From Bacteroidota bacterium (lineage in GTDB: Bacteria; Bacteroidota; Bacteroidia; 2-12-FULL-35-15), in NCBI GenBank assembly GCA_947449315.1, contig CANFRC010000001.1, positions 62,001 through 126,000 of the forward strand: 64,000 nt of DNA, read 5' to 3'. Below the pieces are notes generated by a model. The model was not told where the DNA came from. It made no database searches and was given only the letters and a program-made list of their open reading frames with translations. Both the position numbers and the translations under genes were made by a program. Of the stretch, positions 63,125-64,000 are shown one piece after another (position 1 is the stretch's first letter; the number at the start of each line of letters is the position of its first letter).

Positions 63125-64000
63125 ATGGCAGACGGAGAAAAAATCATTCAGATCAACATTGAAGAAGAAATGAAATCGGCTTACATCGATTATTCGATGT
63201 CAGTTATTGTTTCCCGTGCATTACCTGATGTGCGAGATGGATTAAAGCCTGTTCACCGACGAGTGTTATATGGGATGCTAGATCTTGGCGTTATGTCCAA
63301 TAAGGCGCATAAAAAATCAGCGCGTATTGTTGGGGAAGTTCTTGGTAAATACCATCCGCACGGTGATACGTCTGTTTATGATGCGATGGTTCGTATGGCC
63401 CAGGATTGGAGTTTGCGTTATCCATTAGTGGATGGTCAAGGTAACTACGGTTCAGTTGATGGCGATAGTCCTGCTGCGATGCGTTATACAGAGGCTCGAT
63501 TAAAAAAGATTGCAGAAGAAATGTTAAGTGATATTGAAAAAGATACCGTTGATTTCCGTCCGAACTTTGATGATTCATTAACAGAACCTTCTGTTTTGCC
63601 TTCCCGTATTCCTAATTTATTGATCAATGGTGCTTCAGGAATTGCGGTAGGTATGGCAACAAATATGCCGCCACACAATCTTACAGAGATTATTAATGCT
63701 ACGGTAGCTTATATAAACAATAAAGAAATTGATATTGCAGGTATAATGCAATATGTGAAGGCGCCAGATTTTCCTACTGGAGGAATTATTTATGGTTACG
63801 AAGGTGTAAAAGATGCTTTTGAAACCGGTCGTGGACGAATAGTCATGCGTGCTCAGACAAATATTGAAATTTCAGAAGGTGGAAGAGAGCGTATTATTGT
63901 TAATCAAATCCCATATCAGGTAAACAAAGCGGAGATGATCCGCAAAACAGCTGACCTTATCAATGAAAAAAAGATTGAGGGAATCTCTGATATTCGAGAT
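63125..64000 (+). CDS. gyrA: DNA gyrase subunit A, N-terminal part
   Basis: The gene starts at ATG 63125 and runs off the right edge after 292 residues. It carries [24 protein letters not shown], then the quinolone-determining region [12 protein letters not shown], and the active-site tyrosine Tyr121 in AAMRYTEAR. The residue equivalent to E. coli Ser83 is Thr82 and that for Asp87 is Asp86. The DIRD segment at the end is the usual continuation. It supplies the DNA-breaking subunit that introduces negative supercoils with GyrB. Confidence 0.96.
   Translation, partial: MADGEKIIQINIEEEMKSAYIDYSMSVIVSRALPDVRDGLKPVHRRVLYGMLDLGVMSNKAHKKSARIVGEVLGKYHPHGDTSVYDAMVRMAQDWSLRYPLVDGQGNYGSVDGDSPAAMRYTEARLKKIAEEMLSDIEKDTVDFRPNFDDSLTEPSVLPSRIPNLLINGASGIAVGMATNMPPHNLTEIINATVAYINNKEIDIAGIMQYVKAPDFPTGGIIYGYEGVKDAFETGRGRIVMRAQTNIEISEGGRERIIVNQIPYQVNKAEMIRKTADLINEKKIEGISDIRD

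Noticed and set aside
1-64000. CRISPR arrays, tRNA or rRNA genes, insertion sequences, prophage or attachment sites
   Set aside because: Reading both strands I found no regularly spaced direct repeats, no tRNA-like cloverleaf with a conserved T arm, and no transposase, integrase or phage structural genes.

Overview
The window is a chromosomal segment of an AT-rich member of the Bacteroidota. Several independent signs support this. Promoters have the phylum-type form, TTG, then about 17-20 bases, then TAnnTTTG. Starts almost never carry a Shine-Dalgarno sequence. Three secreted proteins end in type IX secretion (Por/T9SS) sorting domains. Phylum-typical genes are present: bshB1, DUF4835, an RpoZ of the Bacteroidota type, a short lysine-type SerA, and the order bamD-rpoZ-coaBC-DUF4835-recN. 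I cannot name the genus. Almost everything is housekeeping or conserved accessory content. I see no prophage, transposase, CRISPR array, rRNA or tRNA gene.

Layout: 0-8 kb holds a truncated beta-CASP RNase, a glutathione peroxidase, bshB1, a small cupredoxin lipoprotein, ffh, folD, a SET-domain protein and rpsA. 8-14 kb holds a large repeat-containing T9SS protein, pyrR-pyrB, a STAS protein, a second T9SS protein and RNase Z. 14-17 kb holds a LuxR-type response regulator, an outer-membrane-like protein with a mono-haem lipoprotein, and a sugar-kinase-like protein. 17-26.5 kb (mostly minus strand) holds yebC, a membrane glycosyltransferase-like protein, a third T9SS protein, a coupled barrel/lipoprotein pair, rarA, a cytochrome lipoprotein and a lipid A-type acyltransferase. 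26.7-32 kb holds a secreted protein, a scramblase-like protein, smpB, mntH fused to a universal stress domain, mntR and a TPR protein. 32-36 kb holds pyrD, HMG-CoA lyase, a DUF4442 protein and a fatty acid desaturase.

36-42 kb (minus) holds fabI, recN, DUF4835, coaBC, rpoZ and bamD. 42-49 kb holds an alpha-oxoamine synthase, a second copy of the secreted-protein family, cspA, a YggS protein, DUF1015, a four-helix-bundle protein, serA and a large membrane protein. 49-54.5 kb holds rplT, rpmI, a trypsin-like lipoprotein, infC and thrS. 54.6-63 kb holds a dihydroorotase-like protein, a BatA-type protein, a TIGR02757 protein, an MFS transporter and clpC. gyrA runs off the right end.

The most interesting signals are regulatory. 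Two nearly identical 23-base imperfect palindromes lie immediately at the predicted transcription starts of the 14.3 kb regulator and the 15.1 kb barrel/cytochrome pair. A related palindrome lies in the mntR promoter, which suggests a shared metal response. infC appears to start at an AUA codon behind a perfect AGGAGG, a striking exception in a phylum that mostly lacks such sites. Several genes (smpB, bamD, pyrR) have promoters so close to the start that their mRNAs should be nearly leaderless. Protein-level oddities are a MntH-USP fusion and a dihydroorotase homologue without its metal-binding HxH.
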